Below, piece by piece: positions 7,320-17,414 of a stretch of 64,000 nt of DNA; positions within the stretch are counted from its first letter, which is position 1, and the number at the start of each line of letters is the position of its first letter. Source of the stretch: Yoonia ponticola (lineage in GTDB: Bacteria; Pseudomonadota; Alphaproteobacteria; Rhodobacterales; Rhodobacteraceae); contig NZ_JACIJM010000009.1 of NCBI RefSeq assembly GCF_014199395.1, positions 62,001 to 126,000 of the forward strand. Direction: 5' to 3'. Position numbers and translations under genes: made by a program. The notes below the pieces were generated by a model. That model was not told the origin of the DNA and did not search any database. It saw nothing but the letters and a program-made list of their open reading frames with translations.

Positions 7320-8776
7320 TGTGTCAGCCTCAGGTCGGTAACCTGCTCGGCAATGGCGCGGAACACAGCGTTCAAGTCATCACCGTTGGTGTTGAAGTAG
7401 TGGTTCGCAGATGTCGCACAATTAGCCATAACACGTTCGCCGTCTGAACTTGCCTCAAAGGCGATGGCGAACACTTGAACTTTGGCGTCACGAGCAGCTT
7501 CACACGATGCGGCGAGCAGCGCGTTACCTTGGGAGTTCGAATAGAAATTCTCAGTGAACTCTGACATGTTATGGCTCCCAGTAAACACATTGTTGTTTCT
7601 CCAAGTGTTGACTGGCTGTTCAGCCCAATGCGCGTAATGTGTCGGATCGGCGTAAAACTCTGGCTTCACACGCGTGGATTGCGTGTTTTCACCGTCGGTC
7701 ATGATCACAAGAACCTTACGTGTCTCGTTGGATTCTGTGTCGGTAATAAAGCTGTCAGGACGACCTTCAAACGCATCATCAAGATCCGGCGCGACCATCG
7801 CACGAACGGAAGGATCCAGCAGGGCGAGACCCCATTTCATGCCCAAAAAGATGGATGTCTGGGTCGTTGGCTGGAATTGTGCAATTTGAGCAACCAACGC
7901 GTCGCGATTTTGAGAAATCGCTGTGACTTCTTCATAAGATTCGCTCGGACAGTTTGTGTTGTACAAAGTGTTGCCAGTAGACCAGTTGTCGATGTGTTGA
8001 CCTTGGCTATAGGTGCGACCTGCGTCGATGCCAGTTGTTCCGAAATCAGCGTCAGAAAAATCTACACAGTGTGAAAAGTTATGCTTCCGGTCTGTCGTCA
8101 TGCGGTCGAACAAGCCGCGACCAATGTTCACATGCTCAGAGTAGGGGATCAACGACAAAGACACGCGGTCTCGGTTGCTTTCCTGCAGGGCTGTATTCAC
8201 AAATGTCGTCGCCGCCGTCTTCATAGCGGCCATTTTTGATTGGTTTGTGTCTCTTCCTGACGCATCTTTTGTTGCGTTTCTCATCGATCCGGAAATATCC
8301 AGAACCAACGAGATTTCAACGTTACCAACACCTTGGGTCGCAACAGATTGCGCCGCTGCGTTGATAGAGTCGATACCAACCAAGTTCAGAAAGAACGTAT
8401 TCACAGGCTGTTTCACGTTCACTTCAACGGTACGGTTGTTGATGTTTTCCGTGACGATTGCTGGACCGTCCAGATATTGCTGCAAACCGGCCTTGGCAAA
8501 GTAATCGTCGACCACGGCCACACCACCGCCCACATCCGTGAACTCGAGGTTGGCAGCCAAAAGGGCTGCGCGGTCTGCTGTATCTTGGATGACGGCGCGA
8601 CGGCCTTCATAGCGCATAAAGTCGACGGCCATGCCGCCGAGGATCAGCATCATTGGAATTAGGAATAATGCGAGCACGATCATTGAGCCGTCTTCGCGGG
8701 TAATAAACTTGTTCACAATTTCCTGCCGTTTTTCGGCTAGTTTTCTGCGGTCACAGCAGCTTGGTAGTTGGCGCAT
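7316..8776 (-). CDS. TadG-like pilus assembly protein with von Willebrand A domain
   Basis: The 486-residue protein has a TadE/TadG-type N-terminal helix (about 28-52, preceded by REDGS), a putative Flp pilus-assembly TadG domain, and a vWA domain beginning about residue 155 with the MIDAS motif DISGS (160-164). It likely sits in the inner membrane with its vWA domain in the periplasm, as part of the Flp/Tad pilus system. The ATG at 8776 has a good Shine-Dalgarno (AAGGA). A long in-frame upstream extension is open but lacks support. It is the first gene of a three-gene operon with ATGA overlaps; no Tad ATPase or secretin gene is present in this window. Confidence 0.88.
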   Translation of the reverse strand: MRQLPSCCDRRKLAEKRQEIVNKFITREDGSMIVLALFLIPMMLILGGMAVDFMRYEGRRAVIQDTADRAALLAANLEFTDVGGGVAVVDDYFAKAGLQQYLDGPAIVTENINNRTVEVNVKQPVNTFFLNLVGIDSINAAAQSVATQGVGNVEISLVLDISGSMRNATKDASGRDTNQSKMAAMKTAATTFVNTALQESNRDRVSLSLIPYSEHVNIGRGLFDRMTTDRKHNFSHCVDFSDADFGTTGIDAGRTYSQGQHIDNWSTGNTLYNTNCPSESYEEVTAISQNRDALVAQIAQFQPTTQTSIFLGMKWGLALLDPSVRAMVAPDLDDAFEGRPDSFITDTESNETRKVLVIMTDGENTQSTRVKPEFYADPTHYAHWAEQPVNTWRNNNVFTGSHNMSEFTENFYSNSQGNALLAASCEAARDAKVQVFAIAFEASSDGERVMANCATSANHYFNTNGDDLNAVFRAIAEQVTDLRLTQ

Positions 8777-9164
8777 GATCGTCTTCCTTGGATAAGCTAC
8801 ACAAAACGGTTCGGTCCCCACGCCTTTTGCCTGTGCGAAAGCAATATAAAGACCGTTTAAGACCTCTAGATTTGTCTGAAATGTGGCAAAGCGTTCTGAA
8901 TTGCGGCGAAACCTTGCCGAAGCGCGAGGTGCATGCTTGATCGTCATAAAAATAAGAGCGTTTCTGCTGTTTACCTTACCCATATTTTTTCGCTGATCAT
9001 TTGCCCTAAATCTTAGATTAACGATGTTTTTGGAAACGATTTTTGCGGACGGGTCTGATTGTTCGCAAGCCGACCCAGTGGCGTTCGTAAAAAACAGAAT
9101 CGGTTTCGCCGAAATCCGATCATGCGATCTCGACTCTTCCTGCGTATTTCGCGATATTGCGGGA
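8777..9164. other. Divergent intergenic region, tadG-like / dnaG
   Basis: This 388-bp AT-richer stretch separates the divergent Tad operon and dnaG and must hold both promoters. Open frames run into it from both sides but lack start signals. I see no convincing hairpin terminator or RNA gene in it. Confidence 0.5.
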
Positions 9165-11126
9165 ATGAGCTTACCCCCCGGATTCATCGACGACTTACGC
9201 ACCCGACTGTCCATTAGTGACGTTGTTGGGCGCAAGGTGATGTGGGACAGCCGTAAGTCCAATCAGGGCAAGGGTGATTTCTGGGCGCCGTGCCCGTTTC
9301 ACCAAGAAAAATCCGCCAGTTTCCACGTCGATGACCGCAAGGGGTTCTATTACTGCTTTGGTTGCCACGCCAAAGGCGACGCAATTTCCTTTGTGCGTGA
9401 AACCGAAAACGTGTCCTTTATGGAGGCGGTTCAGATTTTGGCAGGCGAAGCAGGCATGCCGATGCCCGCCCAAGACCCACGTGCGCAGGAAAAAACGGAT
9501 CGGCGCACGTTGTTGGCTGATGTGATGGAACAAGCCGTACAGTGGCACCGGTTGCAGTTGAAAACGGGCGCAGCAGCGGAAGCGCGTGATTATCTGGAAC
9601 GGCGCGGATTGTCGGAAGAGGCCCAAGCGCGGTGGGATATTGGATTTGCCCCCGACCGCGGAGGTATTCTGGCGCAGTTGACGGGCAAGGGCGTGGATAA
9701 ATCGCTTGTTCTTGAAGCGGGGCTTGCTGCGGAAAGCGACCGTGGCGGCGCACCTTATGATCGTTTTCGCGGGCGCATTATCTTTCCAATCCGTGACGCG
9801 CGGGGCCGTGCGATCGGGCTAGGTGGTCGCGCAATGGCCGCTGATGCGCGTGCTAAATATTTGAATTCGCCAGAAACACCGTTGTTCGACAAGGGGCGGT
9901 CGTTGTATAACCACGGCCCTGCGCGTGAGGCTGCGGGTAAGGGTCAGCCGCTGATCGTGGCCGAAGGCTACATGGATGTGATCGCGCTGTCAGAGGCGGG
10001 TTTCACATCCTGCGTCGCCCCGTTGGGGACCGCGATTACCGAGGACCAATTGCGGATGATGTGGCGGATCGCACCTGAACCGATCATCGCGCTGGACGGT
10101 GATACGGCTGGTTTGCGGGCTGCGATGCGGGTGATTGATATTGCGCTGCCGCTGCTGGAAGCGGGCCAAAGTCTGCGATTTGCATTGATGCCCGAAGGCA
10201 TGGACCCCGATGATTTGATTAAACAAAAAGGGGCTAGCGCGATGCAGGCCCTGCTGGATCAGGCGATCCCGATGGTACAGCTTTTGTGGCGGCGCGAGAC
10301 CGAAGGCAAGGTGTTCGACAGCCCCGAACGCAAGGCGGGCTTGGACAAAGCACTGCGCGAAAAAATAAAATTGATTCAGGATCCGTCAATACGTTCGCAT
10401 TATGGTGAAGCGATCAAGGAAATGCGCTGGGGGCTGTTTCGGCCCAAAAAGGCGCAATATGTGCCGGGCAAACGGCAGGCGTTCACGAAAGGCGATCCAT
10501 GGCGTAATCAAATGAGTCCGGTTGCATCAAACAAATCATCCGCACTTGGGGCAGGGGCCGCCAAGACGGAGCACCTGCGCGAGGCGGTGATCCTTGCTAC
10601 ATTGATTGCGACGCCCGCTGTGATCGTCACCTTTGAGGCGCAAGTCGAACGGATGGATTGTTTCGATCCTGATCATGCGTTGCTGCGCGATGCGATTTTG
10701 CGTCATGCAGAGGCTGAAGACGTGAAAGCCGCAATCTTTGACGAGATCGGTGCGGACCCACTTGAAAAGCTGTTTTCGCAAACCCACGTCAAGATCAGCC
10801 CAGCGGTCCGCCGCGCGGGTGATATTGAAGTGGCGTCGATGTGTTTGGGCGAAGAGCTAGGTAAATTGGCGGCGAAACGTGGTCACGACCGCGAATTGCG
10901 CGACGGCATGGAAGAAATGCTAGGGCATGTTGATGAAAGCCTGACATGGCGTTTGTCGCAGGCCGCAAAGTCGATTGATACCTCTGTGCGCCAAGAGACG
11001 GACGACACGGCGGACTATGTGAAGGTTGAAAATGGATCGATGCTGAACAAAGACGAGCGCAGCGCATTTGGTAAGCTTTTGGAAAACATGCAGAATGCAC
11101 GTCCCGGAAAAGGGACAGGTTCCTGA
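9165..11126 (+). CDS. dnaG: DNA primase DnaG
   Basis: The 653-residue primase synthesises RNA primers for replication. The N-terminal CHC2 zinc finger is intact (C43, H46, C64, C67). The catalytic TOPRIM core shows VAEGYMDVIAL and ALDGDTAG, and the C-terminal third is the helicase-interaction domain. The start at 9165 (MSLPPGF) matches where the family begins; the frame is open further upstream, but that part is not primase-like. It lies upstream of rpoD on the same strand, the ancient macromolecular-synthesis pairing. Confidence 0.97.
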   Translation: MSLPPGFIDDLRTRLSISDVVGRKVMWDSRKSNQGKGDFWAPCPFHQEKSASFHVDDRKGFYYCFGCHAKGDAISFVRETENVSFMEAVQILAGEAGMPMPAQDPRAQEKTDRRTLLADVMEQAVQWHRLQLKTGAAAEARDYLERRGLSEEAQARWDIGFAPDRGGILAQLTGKGVDKSLVLEAGLAAESDRGGAPYDRFRGRIIFPIRDARGRAIGLGGRAMAADARAKYLNSPETPLFDKGRSLYNHGPAREAAGKGQPLIVAEGYMDVIALSEAGFTSCVAPLGTAITEDQLRMMWRIAPEPIIALDGDTAGLRAAMRVIDIALPLLEAGQSLRFALMPEGMDPDDLIKQKGASAMQALLDQAIPMVQLLWRRETEGKVFDSPERKAGLDKALREKIKLIQDPSIRSHYGEAIKEMRWGLFRPKKAQYVPGKRQAFTKGDPWRNQMSPVASNKSSALGAGAAKTEHLREAVILATLIATPAVIVTFEAQVERMDCFDPDHALLRDAILRHAEAEDVKAAIFDEIGADPLEKLFSQTHVKISPAVRRAGDIEVASMCLGEELGKLAAKRGHDRELRDGMEEMLGHVDESLTWRLSQAAKSIDTSVRQETDDTADYVKVENGSMLNKDERSAFGKLLENMQNARPGKGTGS

Positions 11127-11179
11127 TCCGCCACGTCAATTGGCGCAACAACATTAAGAAATCGCGCCCCATGTGGTTG

Positions 11180-11231
11180 CGAATCACCCGAATTCCTCGT
11201 TGATTCGACTTTGACCGAATCATGCGAATCA
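11180..11231. promoter_or_regulatory. Cluster of four CGAATCA (GANTC) sites upstream of rpoD
   Basis: The heptamer CGAATCA occurs at 11180-11186, 11216-11222 and 11225-11231 on the plus strand, and at 11201-11207 on the minus strand. Each contains GAATC/GATTC, the CcrM methylation target GANTC of Alphaproteobacteria. A TTGACC that could be a -35 box (11211-11216) abuts the third copy; no clear -10 is seen. The cluster lies about 50-100 bp upstream of the rpoD start. Confidence 0.6.
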
Positions 11232-11277
11232 CTTTGTGGGCAAAATTGCCCCCTGAACGACTTTGAAGGAGCAGCCC

Positions 11278-13254
11278 ATGGCCGCGAAGGATAACGACGA
11301 CCGCAAAGATCGTGACCAGGATGATGGTTCGCTCGACATGAGCCAGGCTGCGGTCAAAAAGATGATCGCGGACGCCCGCGAGCGTGGTTACATCACATAC
11401 GACCAGTTGAACGCGGTTTTGCCGCCGGATCAGGTGTCGTCCGACCAAATCGAAGACGTGATGTCGATGCTGTCCGAGATGGGCATCCAGGTTACCGAAG
11501 AAGAAGAAAGCGAAGAAACCGACGGGTCGCGCGAAGTCGCAACCGTTTCTGGTGCGCGCGAACTTGTTCTAGGTGGCGCAGAAGCCGAGAAACTTGATCG
11601 CACAGATGACCCTGTTCGGATGTATCTGCGCGAAATGGGTAGCGTCGAATTGCTGTCCCGCGAAGGCGAAATCGCGATTGCCAAACGCATTGAGGCCGGC
11701 CGTAACACGATGATCCTCGGGCTTTGCGAAAGCCCCCTGACATTCCAAGCGATCACGATCTGGCGCGACGAATTGTTGAGCGAAGACATTCTGTTACGGG
11801 ACGTTATTGATCTAGAAACGACCTTTGGAAACACGCTTGGTGAAGACGGCGAAGACGTCGCTGTGGTGGCGCCAACTGGCGACGCATCTGCGAAACCGGC
11901 TGATGGCGAAAAGACGCAAGAGTTGGACGCTGACGGCAACCCAATCGCCAAAGATGATGACGAAGATGAAGACGATCAAGCCAACATGTCCTTGGCCGCG
12001 ATGGAAGCTGCGCTAAAGCCACGTGTGCTTGAAACGCTCGAAATCATCGCCCGCGACTTTGCGATGTTGTCCGATATGCAAGACGCGCGGATGTCCGCGA
12101 CGTTGAACGAAGATTCATCGTTCTCGGCAAAAGAAGAAGGTAAATATCAGGCTTTGCGGTCTGAAATCGTTGAAATGGTGAACTCGCTTCACCTGCACAA
12201 CAACCGGATCGAAGCCCTGATTGACCAGCTGTACGGCATCAACCGCCGCATCATGCAGATCGACAGCTCAATGGTGAAACTGGCCGACCAAGCCCGTATT
12301 AACCGTCGTGAATTTGTCGAGGCATATCGTGGTCGCGAGCTAGATCCGAACTGGCTCGAAGAAATGGGCGAAAAAGCCGGACGCGGTTGGCAGATGCTGA
12401 TCGAACGCTCCACCGATAAAATCGAAGGCTTGCGCGGCGACATGGCCCAAGTTGGTCAGTATGTCGGCGTTGATATCACTGAATTCCGCCGCATCGTTCA
12501 GCAGGTTCAGAAAGGCGAAAAAGAAGCCCGTCAGGCCAAAAAAGAAATGGTCGAAGCAAACCTTCGCTTGGTTATTTCGATTGCGAAAAAGTACACGAAC
12601 CGCGGCCTGCAATTCCTTGATCTTATTCAAGAAGGTAACATCGGCTTGATGAAGGCCGTGGATAAATTTGAGTACCGTCGCGGCTATAAATTCTCGACTT
12701 ATGCGACGTGGTGGATTCGTCAGGCGATCACGCGGTCTATCGCTGATCAGGCCCGCACGATCCGTATTCCGGTCCACATGATCGAGACGATCAACAAATT
12801 GGTCCGTACCGGACGTCAAATGTTGCACGAAATTGGCCGCGAGCCGACACCAGAGGAATTGGCAGAAAAGCTGCAAATGCCTTTGGAAAAAGTTCGTAAG
12901 GTGATGAAAATTGCCAAAGAACCGATCTCGCTCGAAACGCCTATTGGCGACGAAGAAGATTCGCAGCTTGGTGATTTCATCGAAGACAAAAACGCGATCC
13001 TGCCGTTGGATTCTGCTATTCAGGAAAACCTGAAAGAAACCACAACACGCGTGCTTGCGTCACTCACACCACGCGAAGAGCGCGTTCTGCGGATGCGTTT
13101 CGGGATCGGCATGAACACCGACCACACGCTGGAAGAAGTCGGTCAGCAGTTCAGCGTGACGCGCGAACGTATCCGTCAGATCGAAGCGAAAGCATTGCGT
13201 AAGCTGAAACACCCAAGCCGGTCGCGCAAGCTGCGGTCGTTCTTGGATCAATAA
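11278..13254 (+). CDS. rpoD: RNA polymerase primary sigma factor RpoD (sigma-70)
   Basis: The 658-residue housekeeping sigma factor has region 1.1 at the N-terminus, region 1.2 ([11 protein letters not shown]), an acidic non-conserved insert (about residues 190-240, with DDDEDEDD), region 2 with [13 protein letters not shown], region 3, and region 4.2 ([17 protein letters not shown]) before the usual FLDQ-like end. The ATG at 11278 has AAGGAG at ideal spacing. It follows dnaG by 151 bp, which contain the GANTC cluster, and is followed after 3 bp by the HlyU-like gene. Confidence 0.98.
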   Translation: MAAKDNDDRKDRDQDDGSLDMSQAAVKKMIADARERGYITYDQLNAVLPPDQVSSDQIEDVMSMLSEMGIQVTEEEESEETDGSREVATVSGARELVLGGAEAEKLDRTDDPVRMYLREMGSVELLSREGEIAIAKRIEAGRNTMILGLCESPLTFQAITIWRDELLSEDILLRDVIDLETTFGNTLGEDGEDVAVVAPTGDASAKPADGEKTQELDADGNPIAKDDDEDEDDQANMSLAAMEAALKPRVLETLEIIARDFAMLSDMQDARMSATLNEDSSFSAKEEGKYQALRSEIVEMVNSLHLHNNRIEALIDQLYGINRRIMQIDSSMVKLADQARINRREFVEAYRGRELDPNWLEEMGEKAGRGWQMLIERSTDKIEGLRGDMAQVGQYVGVDITEFRRIVQQVQKGEKEARQAKKEMVEANLRLVISIAKKYTNRGLQFLDLIQEGNIGLMKAVDKFEYRRGYKFSTYATWWIRQAITRSIADQARTIRIPVHMIETINKLVRTGRQMLHEIGREPTPEELAEKLQMPLEKVRKVMKIAKEPISLETPIGDEEDSQLGDFIEDKNAILPLDSAIQENLKETTTRVLASLTPREERVLRMRFGIGMNTDHTLEEVGQQFSVTRERIRQIEAKALRKLKHPSRSRKLRSFLDQ

Positions 13255-13257
13255 GCG

Positions 13258-13527
13258 ATGTCTTGGCTGTCCAAAATGTTCGGTGGCGGTTCCCCTAAGG
13301 GGCCCGTTGCCGAGGAATACAACGGGTTTCGCATCTTTGCGGAACCTATGCAGGACGGAAAACGGTACCGGATCGCGGCCCGTATCGAACGTGAAATTGA
13401 TGGCGAGGTGAAGTCACATCAGTTGATCCGCGCTGATACGTTAGAAGGTCTTGATGCAGCGATTGAGGCGTCCGCCGCGAAGGCACGACAAGTGATCGAC
13501 GAGCAGGGCGAGCGTATCTTTAGTTAG
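13258..13527 (+). CDS. HlyU-family small protein
   Basis: An 89-residue soluble protein matching the HlyU family as I recall it (short N-terminal glycine-rich lead, then EEYNGFRIFAEPM and a compact alpha/beta domain). Founding members were described as activators of haemolysin genes in Vibrio, but the role in Rhodobacteraceae is not established. It begins 3 bp after the rpoD stop codon, so it is almost certainly co-transcribed with rpoD. Confidence 0.8.
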   Translation: MSWLSKMFGGGSPKGPVAEEYNGFRIFAEPMQDGKRYRIAARIEREIDGEVKSHQLIRADTLEGLDAAIEASAAKARQVIDEQGERIFS

Positions 13528-13829
13528 GTCGGTGAAAGCTGGTTTGGTTTTTGGCTTGTCTATTTCTGCTTTAGTTTGGCGAATTTCCCAAAATAATACT
13601 CACGAACTTTACATTTTCGAACATTTGGTGCCGTGGCATCGATTTGGATTGCCGCGTTTGGCCGCTGAGTGGCGTTGAAATTGATGTGCATTGCTTGATC
13701 GCTTCGAAAACGCACAAATCTATATGAAGCGTTTGAAAATGGAGACTACCCAAAGTCTTGCGGCTGACCTATAGTCACTGTGGATAAGTCCAACCCAATA
13801 CTCACGATGTGCAACGAACGAGGATTATT
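13528..13829. other. Intergenic region before nrdR
   Basis: This 302-bp stretch between the HlyU-like gene and nrdR presumably holds the nrdR promoter. There is one loose inverted repeat (CGCTTC near 13701 with GAAGCG near 13727). I found no clear NrdR box or intrinsic terminator, and the short antisense frame at 13571-13753 has no coding signs. Confidence 0.4.
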
Positions 13830-14297
13830 ATGCGGTGTCCATTTTGCGGAAACGTCGACACGCAGGTAAAGGACTCGCGTCCGGCTGAAGACCATGTCGC
13901 CATTCGTCGTCGTCGTTTTTGCCCCGCTTGCGGTGGTCGATTTACGACTTACGAACGTGTTCAATTGCGCGATTTGGTTGTGATCAAATCAAACGGACGT
14001 CGCGAAGATTTTGATCGCGATAAGCTGGAACGCTCTATCCGTATTTCGCTGCAAAAGCGTCCGGTGGAACCCGAGCGGATGGATCAGATGATCAGCGGTA
14101 TCGTTCGCCGTTTGGAAAGTCTGGGTGAAACTGACATTCCGTCGACCACGATTGGCGAGATTGTCATGGAAAGCTTGGCGCGAATTGATACCGTCGCTTA
14201 CGTCAGATTTGCCAGCGTTTACAAGAACTTCCAAGCGGCTGATGACTTTGATAAATTCGTGAGTGAACTGCGTCCAGACATCCTATCCGAGACGTGA
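13830..14297 (+). CDS. nrdR: Transcriptional repressor NrdR
   Basis: The 155-residue protein represses ribonucleotide reductase genes in response to ATP/dATP. The zinc ribbon has C3, C6, C31 and C34, followed by an ATP-cone domain (about 49-140, starting near VIKSNGRRE). The ATG at 13830 has AGGA at good spacing and places the zinc ribbon at the extreme N-terminus, as expected. The stop codon overlaps the GTG start of ribD (GTGA), so the two are coupled, a common nrdR-rib arrangement. Confidence 0.97.
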   Translation: MRCPFCGNVDTQVKDSRPAEDHVAIRRRRFCPACGGRFTTYERVQLRDLVVIKSNGRREDFDRDKLERSIRISLQKRPVEPERMDQMISGIVRRLESLGETDIPSTTIGEIVMESLARIDTVAYVRFASVYKNFQAADDFDKFVSELRPDILSET

Positions 14298-15382
14298 GAC
14301 CAACTGAGTTAGACACCCGATTTATGGCGCTTGCCCTGCAATTAGGGCGGCGCGGTCAGGGGCAGGTATGGCCAAATCCGGCCGTTGGTTGCGTAATCGT
14401 GAACGGTGGCCGCGTTGTTGGTCGCGGTCGGACGATGAGCGGCGGCAGGCCGCACGCAGAAGTTGCGGCACTCGCTGAGGCGGGGCAAAACGCGGCTGGC
14501 GCGACGGTTTATGTGACGTTAGAGCCTTGCGCACATCACGGTCAAACCCCGCCGTGTGCTGGTGCGTTGGTTGCAGCGAAAGTTGCGAAAGTCGTGGTCG
14601 CTACGGGTGATCCCGATCCTCGTGTGAACGGCGGCGGCATCGCGATGTTGCGCGCAGCAGGGATCGACGTTGTCACAGGTGTGATGCAGGCTGATGCCGA
14701 CCGCGATCACGCTGGTTTTTTCAGTCGTGTGACCCAGCGTTTACCATATCTGACGTTAAAGGTAGCGACGACTTTGGATGGTCGGATCGCCACAAAAACT
14801 GGTGAAAGTCAGTGGATCACGGGACCTGATGCACGGTCGTCTGTCCATGCAATGCGTGCAAAACATGATGCGGTGATGGTCGGTGCAGGCACGGTTCGCG
14901 CTGATAATCCGCAGTTAACGGTGCGCGGTATGGGGCCTCGTCGTCAGCCTGTTCGTGTCGTTGTGTCCAGCGATCTTGATTTACCAATGCAATCGCAGAT
15001 GTTTTTTACGACTGATGATGCGCCGCTCTGGTTGTGCCATGGTACGGGCGATGCGACGGCATTCACGGCGCAGGGGGCCGAGAGCTTGCCGTGCCCTATG
15101 GTTAACGGGCGCGTCGACGTGGCGGCGGCTTTGACCGCTTTGGCGGACAAAGGGTTAACGCGGGTGTTTTGTGAAGGCGGCGGCGGGTTGGCCGCATCGT
15201 TACTGACTGCGGGACTGGTTGATCGGCTTGAGGTGTTTCAAGCCGGAAAAGTCATTGGCGCGGACGGTATTGCGGCGGTGGCCGGCATGGACGTCGCGCA
15301 TTTGGCGGACGCGCCAAATTTCAGACTGGTCGCCACGCGCCGAATTGGCGACGATGTTTTGTCGTCATGGGACCGCGTTTAA
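14294..15382 (+). CDS. ribD: Bifunctional riboflavin deaminase/reductase RibD
   Basis: The 362-residue enzyme performs two successive steps of riboflavin synthesis: deamination of the pyrimidine intermediate and side-chain reduction. The N-terminal zinc deaminase has H54-A-E56 and [11 protein letters not shown] (C79, C88). The C-terminal reductase begins about residue 150 ([12 protein letters not shown]). It starts with GTG inside the nrdR stop. Its stop overlaps the stop of the convergent kpsC by 4 bp. The next pathway gene in this window, ribE, lies 4.8 kb away beyond the capsule cassette. Confidence 0.96.
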   Translation: MRPTELDTRFMALALQLGRRGQGQVWPNPAVGCVIVNGGRVVGRGRTMSGGRPHAEVAALAEAGQNAAGATVYVTLEPCAHHGQTPPCAGALVAAKVAKVVVATGDPDPRVNGGGIAMLRAAGIDVVTGVMQADADRDHAGFFSRVTQRLPYLTLKVATTLDGRIATKTGESQWITGPDARSSVHAMRAKHDAVMVGAGTVRADNPQLTVRGMGPRRQPVRVVVSSDLDLPMQSQMFFTTDDAPLWLCHGTGDATAFTAQGAESLPCPMVNGRVDVAAALTALADKGLTRVFCEGGGGLAASLLTAGLVDRLEVFQAGKVIGADGIAAVAGMDVAHLADAPNFRLVATRRIGDDVLSSWDRV

Positions 15383-17412
15383 CGCCATAAATGCGCGTAA
15401 CTTGCGACCGCACCTTGAAGCTTTGCAATGCTTCTATTCCAGCGTGACGGCGCCGGAATATCGTTGTTTGCAAGGCGTTCGACGACTATTTCTACAGGGC
15501 AAGCCTGTCCGGTTTTCGGGTCGAAATAGCGCGGATAACGGATCAAGGTGGCATGAACGAGTGCGGTTAAATCCGGTGTTGCGGCGCGGCGCGGGCAGGG
15601 CGCACCACGGTCGTCGGTTAGCCCCCAACCCGCGTAGAATGGCATGCCTGTGCAGACGACGGTTTTGTTGCGAAGCAGCGCTTCAAAGCCCAAAAGACTG
15701 GTCATCGTCCAGACATCATCGACCAAAGTGAGGGCAGCGATGGGATTCGTGTCCGTCAAAATAGCATCGGCGTAGTCGGCAGCGTCGGGGATCGCGCCGT
15801 CGCGCAAACCCGCTTCGACATCGGGGTGGGGTTTATACAGGATCACGGCGGCGGGGTTGGCATTGCGCGCCGCGATCAACAAATCGCGGTTCGTTTTTAT
15901 GTTGCCAGCGCCACATTTGATCGAGGCATCGTCTTCGACTTGGCCTGGAACCAGAATCCGCCGCCCTGCAGGAAGACCAGTTGGCAGTGTTTGCGTTCCG
16001 GTGTTGTACTTCGAAAGGCCTTTTGAAATAAGTGACTTAATTAACCTGTTGGTGCGGTCGCGATCTGCGGTGCTCAGCTTGGGTTGCGTATTGATGATTT
16101 GTTCGAGACGGCTGGGTTGGGTCGGATCATAGTAAATACCCAAGTCGTCGCAGACGAGCGATAGCGGCGCAATGAGGTCCGCGCCTAACCCCTGCGAGCG
16201 TAAGAATCCATCTTCGACACGTACCACATCGTCCATGCCGTCGGACATTTTGCTGGCCCACGACATGCAGCGCCGTGCTTCGGTCCGGGCTTTTTTAACT
16301 GCGTCCAACCCCTCGGCGAAAATGACGGGTTTGACGTGGCCAAAGACGGCTTGCAACGGTTTGCGTTTCCACATGCGCATGCCGGATGCGACCCAGCCTT
16401 GATGATCGTCGCGCCACGCGCGGGCTTGTGCGTCGAGCGTGTCAATGACTTGTTCTAATTGGCAAATACGGTCGCGGAACGGGTCGTACCATGTGGGATA
16501 GAGGATCATTGCTGCGGCGAATAATTGCGCTTTAGTTAAACTGCGTTGGCGTCGATCTAATGGGTTTCGATCGTCGGTGAGGCCCCAGCCAATGTAGAAT
16601 GGTTGGCCGAAAACGACGGGTTTGTGGCCCATTAAGATCGCTTCGAAACCCATTTGCGACGACACTGTGTAGACGGCGATTGCGCCTTCAAACAGCGCGT
16701 AGGGCGAGATTGCTGTGTCGTTAAGCGTGATGCGTCCGGTGCAATCGGCATCTGTGAAGTAGCCTTCTCGGTGGCCTGCTGTGGTTTCGGGATGCGTTTT
16801 AACGATAATTTGCGCGTTCGGGTGCTCCTCTTGCGCGTAATATAACATCTCGCGAAAGGTGTTCAGGTCGGCGTTGCTGGCCTTGACCGAAGCGTCGCCT
16901 TTGGTCTGGTCGATGACGACGACGTAGCCCGGATCAGGGGCAGGGGTGGTCGGATCGAAGGCGTTGTATTTCGACAGATGTAGGTCTTGAAGCCTCTGAA
17001 TGGCGGATTTCGCGCGGTTCAGGAGGGCCGTATCGTCGAGCGGATGCTCGGTGAGCAGGATTTCGAGGTCCGATTTCGTGGCAGGGTCAAAATGCACGCC
17101 TTGCGTGTCTATGTGAAGTCCAAGAGGATCAGCGCCGTCGCGGCCTGTTAACACTGATCGCAAAAATGCATCCTCGACGCGGACCATATTTGCGTCGGTC
17201 CACGCGGCAATTGTTTCACCGCGATGCGCGGTCGGACTATTGCCCCAAACGCCCACAAGATCGCCGTCACTGGGTTTGCCGAGTGTGATGTCGTAGCCCG
17301 CAAGCGTCATAATCCGGCGGACCCGCTTTTGCGTCAAAAATCCACCGTTAAAAACGTAAAGCCGCCGCAGAGGGGTGTCCTCTGCGGCGGCATGTCCGGC
17401 TGTGGACGTCAT
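15379..17412 (-). CDS. kpsC: Capsule biosynthesis Kdo-transferase KpsC-like
   Basis: The 677-residue protein contains two tandem related halves, each with the capsule glycosyltransferase signature: GWGLTDDR with MPFYAGWG-like or QPFYIGWG-like segments around residues 265-280 and 590-605. This matches dual-domain KpsC, which builds the poly-Kdo linker on the lipid anchor of exported capsule. Length equals that of known KpsC. It starts 2 bp after the Wza-like lipoprotein gene, so the two form an operon. It is cytoplasmic, at the inner membrane face. Confidence 0.92.
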   Translation of the reverse strand: MTSTAGHAAAEDTPLRRLYVFNGGFLTQKRVRRIMTLAGYDITLGKPSDGDLVGVWGNSPTAHRGETIAAWTDANMVRVEDAFLRSVLTGRDGADPLGLHIDTQGVHFDPATKSDLEILLTEHPLDDTALLNRAKSAIQRLQDLHLSKYNAFDPTTPAPDPGYVVVIDQTKGDASVKASNADLNTFREMLYYAQEEHPNAQIIVKTHPETTAGHREGYFTDADCTGRITLNDTAISPYALFEGAIAVYTVSSQMGFEAILMGHKPVVFGQPFYIGWGLTDDRNPLDRRQRSLTKAQLFAAAMILYPTWYDPFRDRICQLEQVIDTLDAQARAWRDDHQGWVASGMRMWKRKPLQAVFGHVKPVIFAEGLDAVKKARTEARRCMSWASKMSDGMDDVVRVEDGFLRSQGLGADLIAPLSLVCDDLGIYYDPTQPSRLEQIINTQPKLSTADRDRTNRLIKSLISKGLSKYNTGTQTLPTGLPAGRRILVPGQVEDDASIKCGAGNIKTNRDLLIAARNANPAAVILYKPHPDVEAGLRDGAIPDAADYADAILTDTNPIAALTLVDDVWTMTSLLGFEALLRNKTVVCTGMPFYAGWGLTDDRGAPCPRRAATPDLTALVHATLIRYPRYFDPKTGQACPVEIVVERLANNDIPAPSRWNRSIAKLQGAVASYAHLWR

Positions 17413-17414
17413 TT

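Noticed and set aside
9024..9164. N-terminal extension of dnaG by 47 residues
   Set aside because: The primase family begins at MSLPPGF; the extension is not primase-like.
8777..9262. Long N-terminal extension of the TadG-like vWA gene
   Set aside because: It would run into the dnaG coding region and has no signal; the start at 8776 has a good ribosome site.
11101..11116. Hairpin GTCCC-GGAAAA-GGGAC at the end of dnaG as a terminator
   Set aside because: It lies inside the coding region with no T-run and a short stem.
13571..13753. Minus-strand open frame of 60 codons before nrdR
   Set aside because: No ribosome site, no motif, and it lies in a probable promoter region.
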